Below are positions 6,512-7,766 of a stretch of DNA of 7,766 nt, in pieces. The notes below the pieces were generated by a model. It did no database searches. It was given only the letters and a program-made list of their open reading frames with translations, and was not told where the DNA came from. Each line of letters opens with the position of its first letter. The first letter of the stretch is position 1. Both the position numbers and the translations under genes were made by a program. The DNA is from Spartobacteria bacterium (lineage in GTDB: Bacteria; Verrucomicrobiota; Verrucomicrobiia; Chthoniobacterales; UBA10450): contig DMCG01000113.1 in assembly GCA_003445855.1 (NCBI GenBank), positions 1-7,766 of the forward strand, read 5' to 3'.

Positions 6512-6741
6512 TCAAAGATGCCGTTCGGCAGATCGAAACGACGGATGATTGCCTTTAACATGCCCTTCCCGATGTCGTGCCCCTTATGAAACATCATTGG
6601 ATAAGATTGGGCGCGCCCATTCACGTTCGGATGATAAATCATCCGCTCGGAGCCTTTGCCCCGTTTATGATAAAATTCGAATCTTGCATCGTGGTCGTGC
6701 AAGATTTGGAAGACTTCTTGGGGCTTTTTCGGCCTAGGCAA
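6508..6741 (-). CDS. HicA-like mRNA interferase toxin (variant with Glu at the usual His position)
   Basis: A 77-residue protein of the HicA/YcfA type, small basic double-stranded-RNA-binding-fold toxins that cleave mRNA. It shows the HicA plan: an N-terminal helix (EVFQILHDHD), KRGKGSERMIYHP (26-38), then YPMMFHKGHDIGKGMLKAIIRRFDLP, the usual 'H.g.dI..G.LK.IlR...l' ending. Classical HicA has GSH at the active site, whereas here it is G30-S31-E32, so E32 sits where the catalytic His is expected; nearby His37, His52 and His55 remain. This may be a natural subfamily or an inactive form. The start is TTG at 6739-6741, inside the hicB stop region (eight-base overlap), with GGAG at 6752-6755; no ATG precedes the conserved core. 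Antitoxin-first order, the reverse of the classical hicA-hicB order, implies coupling to hicB. Confidence 0.72.
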   Translation of the reverse strand: MPRPKKPQEVFQILHDHDARFEFYHKRGKGSERMIYHPNVNGRAQSYPMMFHKGHDIGKGMLKAIIRRFDLPNGIFD

Positions 6742-7126
6742 CCGCGAACTTCTCCATCTTAGAGAAATCTCGCTTTCTCGCGGCGCGCAGCTTGTGCAAA
6801 TCCTCGTCTGAGTAAACCAGAATTGAGGGCTTTCCCCTTAGTCCAAAAGATTTTTCAGACACCGCCTCACCAGTTAAACCCGCCTGATTAGCCTTTTCCC
6901 AGCGGTCAAAGAATTCTTTGGGGGCTGGAAAATGAACCATTTCGGATTTCTCTTTGCACGCCGCAAAACTCAATTGATTGTCGATGAGTCCTTCCAATCC
7001 TTTTTTCGCTTCTTCTTCGCTTTTCCCGTAAGCAAGAATATCCAACTCTAACGCGTGGGCGACGAATCGACGGCCATCTTTGTAAACGAGGACGCGAATA
7101 GCCAAGTCGTAGTGGTGTGTCTTCAT
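6734..7126 (-). CDS. HicB-like antitoxin
   Basis: Starting at ATG 7126 this is a 130-residue protein. Residues 1-55 (KTHHYDLAIRVLVYKDGRRFVAHALELDILAYGKSEEEA by pieces: strand, 'dGrrFVAHALELDI', helix 'SEEEAKKGLEGLID') match the HicB partial RNase-H-like fold, which wraps the HicA active site. The remainder (56-130) is charged and ends in a basic stretch (RKRDFSKMEKFAVA) without a recognisable HTH or RHH DNA-binding motif. Upstream in-frame starts exist (ATG 7180, TTG 7189), but the candidate promoter covers them, and the HicB domain begins right after M at 7126, where a weak GGCGG lies immediately upstream. It overlaps the downstream toxin gene by eight bases. Pairing, order and overlap support a HicBA-type toxin-antitoxin module; without a recognisable DNA-binding domain, direct autoregulation is not assured. 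Confidence 0.72.
   Translation of the reverse strand: MKTHHYDLAIRVLVYKDGRRFVAHALELDILAYGKSEEEAKKGLEGLIDNQLSFAACKEKSEMVHFPAPKEFFDRWEKANQAGLTGEAVSEKSFGLRGKPSILVYSDEDLHKLRAARKRDFSKMEKFAVA
6752..6755 (-). promoter_or_regulatory. Ribosome binding site for the TTG-started hicA
   Basis: GGAG lies ten bases before the TTG at 6741, inside the hicB coding sequence. It supports the TTG start, since no ATG lies between it and the conserved HicA core. Confidence 0.4.
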
Positions 7127-7168
7127 GCCGCCAAAGCGCTGCCGATTATTCTCCAGGCGCTTGGTGAT

Positions 7169-7197
7169 ATGAAAGCACATTTTGTGCAAAAGTTCAA
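7169..7197 (-). promoter_or_regulatory. Candidate hicBA promoter with palindromic operator in the spacer
   Basis: On the minus strand TTGAAC (7192-7197) and TTTCAT (7169-7174) are separated by exactly 17 bases, each fitting sigma-70 consensus at 4 of 6 positions. The spacer holds the perfect inverted repeat GCACA-AAA-TGTGC (7175-7187). A regulator bound there would block RNA polymerase, as expected for an autoregulated toxin-antitoxin operon. Predicted transcription would start near 7162 and give a leader of about 36 bases before the hicB ATG at 7126. Confidence 0.5.
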
Positions 7198-7240
7198 CAA
7201 AGACCCCTGTCTACGTGTGCCGTCTATACTCTTCGAGCCG

Positions 7241-7275
7241 CCTCCGTTTAGGCTCGATTTGAGCCCAAACGGAGG
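7241..7275. repeat. Strong imperfect inverted repeat (hairpin)
   Basis: CCTCCGTTT (7241-7249) pairs with AAACGGAGG (7267-7275), and GGCTC (7251-7255) with GAGCC (7261-7265), giving 14 paired positions with one A/C mismatch and a five-base loop. TCGAGCC at 7233-7239 can instead pair with GGCTCGA at 7251-7257, so two folds compete. No T-run follows on either strand, so this is not a canonical terminator. It lies upstream of the hicBA promoter on one strand and upstream of the second permease fragment on the other. Confidence 0.75.
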
Positions 7276-7305
7276 GAGCTGAAATACCCCTGAGGCAGAG
7301 AAACT

Positions 7306-7417
7306 TGAAGCCGAATCAACCGCTCTCCACGTCTCAATGGAAACCCAATTGAGGTGCCAAGATCATGATTCAAGATTTCAAGTTCGCTGTCCGGCAGCTG
7401 TTGAAGGCGCCGGGGTT
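7306..7417 (+). repeat. Direct repeat copy 2: leader and 5' end of an ADOP permease gene
   Basis: Partner of 6392-6495. The leader is followed by GAGGT (7351-7355), a good Shine-Dalgarno nine bases before ATG 7365, which copy 1 lacks. The two copies bracket the hicBA module. Confidence 0.8.
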
Positions 7418-7490
7418 CACCATTGCGGCGGTGAAAAGAGCAAAAGCACGAGAACGAGCCAAATTCCTGGCTTCCTGGTTTCCTGATTGA
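7365..7490 (+). pseudogene. Truncated 5' end of a MacB-like (ADOP) ABC permease gene, copy 2
   Basis: ATG 7365 opens MIQDFKFAVRQLLKAPG followed by FTIAAV, the standard N-terminus of MacB-like permeases. The expected first membrane helix (LTLALGIGANTA type) is replaced after codon 23 by KRAKARERAK and a short tail ending at TGA 7488-7490. The frame is therefore a 41-codon remnant with an intact start and Shine-Dalgarno. The foreign tail coincides with repeat-type intergenic sequence. Confidence 0.75.
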
Positions 7491-7611
7491 AATTCCAATC
7501 CGTGAAATCTGCGTAATCCGCGGTTGGATTCGACAAGTCGATTACGAGCAAGAGCACCCGCCTTCGCCTAGCTCCGGCGTGGCAGGCGAGGACGATTACG
7601 AAAAAGAGATG
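7433..7611. other. Repeat-rich intergenic sequence before tRNA-Phe
   Basis: No gene is supported in this stretch. It contains a threefold 9-base tandem repeat (7497-7523), an imperfect 16-base direct repeat CGATTACGA-NN-AAGAG at 7539-7554 and 7593-7608 (14 of 16 identical), and between them an inverted repeat TCGCCT/AGGCGA (7564-7569 and 7584-7589). The composition resembles dispersed intergenic repeats of Verrucomicrobiota genomes; that comparison is from memory. Confidence 0.5.
7497..7523. repeat. Threefold 9-base tandem repeat
   Basis: Three adjoining units fit AATCYGYGN: AATCCGTGA (7497-7505), AATCTGCGT (7506-7514) and AATCCGCGG (7515-7523). On the minus strand one frame through it reads ADYADFTD, a pattern I associate with dispersed intergenic repeats in Verrucomicrobiota and related genomes. 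It does not encode a supported protein. Confidence 0.6.
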
Positions 7612-7684
7612 TGGCTGGGGGCGGAATCGAACCGCCGACACGTGGATTTTCAGTCCACTGCTCTGCCAACTGAGCTACCCAGCC
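7612..7684 (-). tRNA. tRNA-Phe (anticodon GAA)
   Basis: The minus strand folds into a complete 73-base cloverleaf: acceptor GGCTGGG/CCCAGCC with discriminator A, D stem GCTC/GAGC with loop AGTTGGCA, anticodon stem GTGGA/TCCAC with loop CTGAAAA (anticodon GAA), five-base variable loop GTGTC, and T stem GGCGG/CCGCC with loop TTCGATT. All stems pair perfectly. The CCA end is not encoded (CAT follows the discriminator), so it must be added after transcription. Confidence 0.97.
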
Positions 7685-7728
7685 GTTTTGCAAGATCGAC
7701 AATCGCGCTCCCGCGAAGCCGGGCGTTC

Positions 7729-7756
7729 ACTATGCAAGATTCCCGCGGCAGGGCAA
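7729..7756 (-). promoter_or_regulatory. Candidate promoter for tRNA-Phe
   Basis: On the minus strand TTGCCC (7751-7756) and CATAGT (7729-7734) are 16 bases apart, each matching the sigma-70 consensus at 4 of 6 positions. Transcription would begin roughly 40 bases before the mature 5' end at 7684, leaving a leader for RNase P to remove. The match is moderate. Confidence 0.35.
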
Positions 7757-7766
7757 GCGCTTCGCT

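Noticed and set aside
7127..7189. Upstream extension of hicB to ATG 7180 or TTG 7189
   Set aside because: The extension overlaps the candidate promoter and adds residues before the normal HicB domain start; the ATG at 7126 fits better.
7225..7230. TATACT, a good plus-strand -10 element
   Set aside because: The sequence at the expected -35 position (about 7202-7207) bears no resemblance to TTGACA.
6392..7417. Insertion sequence explaining the flanking direct repeats
   Set aside because: No transposase, terminal inverted repeats or short target duplications were seen; the repeats are permease-gene starts.
7417..7641. Minus-strand 74-codon frame containing ADYADFTD
   Set aside because: It overlaps the tRNA-Phe gene, an intergenic repeat and the permease fragment; the peptide is a translated repeat, not a gene.

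Overview
This window looks like a chromosomal segment from a Gram-negative environmental bacterium, probably of the Verrucomicrobiota (Chthoniobacterales-like) or a relative. The lineage is inferred from three things: a pair of PilT-type ATPases, two gene starts beginning MI(Q/R)DFKFA(V/I)RQL(L/F)KAPG that are typical of the MacB-like (ADOP) permeases expanded in Verrucomicrobiota and Acidobacteriota, and an intergenic repeat that reads ADYADFTD on the minus strand. No 16S or other marker gene is present, so this remains an inference.

Positions 1-3255 (+) form a signalling and twitching-motility block. It holds the 3' end of a receiver-domain protein (probably a hybrid histidine kinase), then a tight operon of pilT, a second PilT/PilU-type ATPase (ATGA overlap) and a small receiver-like protein lacking the phosphorylation aspartate (8-base gap). 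The likely combined role is powering and tuning type IV pilus retraction. PilT has Asn in place of the Ser/Thr after the Walker A lysine; its partner has a normal Walker A.

Positions 3256-5549 contain a GNAT acetyltransferase gene whose start codon lies directly behind a 9-codon ORF with a strong Shine-Dalgarno. Convergent to it are remains of two minus-strand genes: the last third of a cupin, and a decayed creD with an in-frame TAA, a 5' frameshift and no N-terminal membrane segment.

Positions 5550-6242 encode an unrecognised single-pass membrane protein. Positions 6243-7500 hold a HicBA-like toxin-antitoxin pair on the minus strand, lying between two direct repeats that are the leader and first ~18-23 codons of an ADOP permease gene, both truncated. 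A 13-base palindrome sits exactly between the -35 and -10 elements of the candidate hicBA promoter, and a strong imperfect hairpin with an alternative fold lies further upstream.

Positions 7433-7611 are repeat-rich intergenic sequence, followed by a complete tRNA-Phe(GAA) gene on the minus strand at 7612-7684 and its likely promoter. Overall, an intact pilus operon is followed by an accessory stretch marked by gene decay, fragments and a toxin-antitoxin module next to a tRNA gene. I see no CRISPR array, transposase or rRNA.
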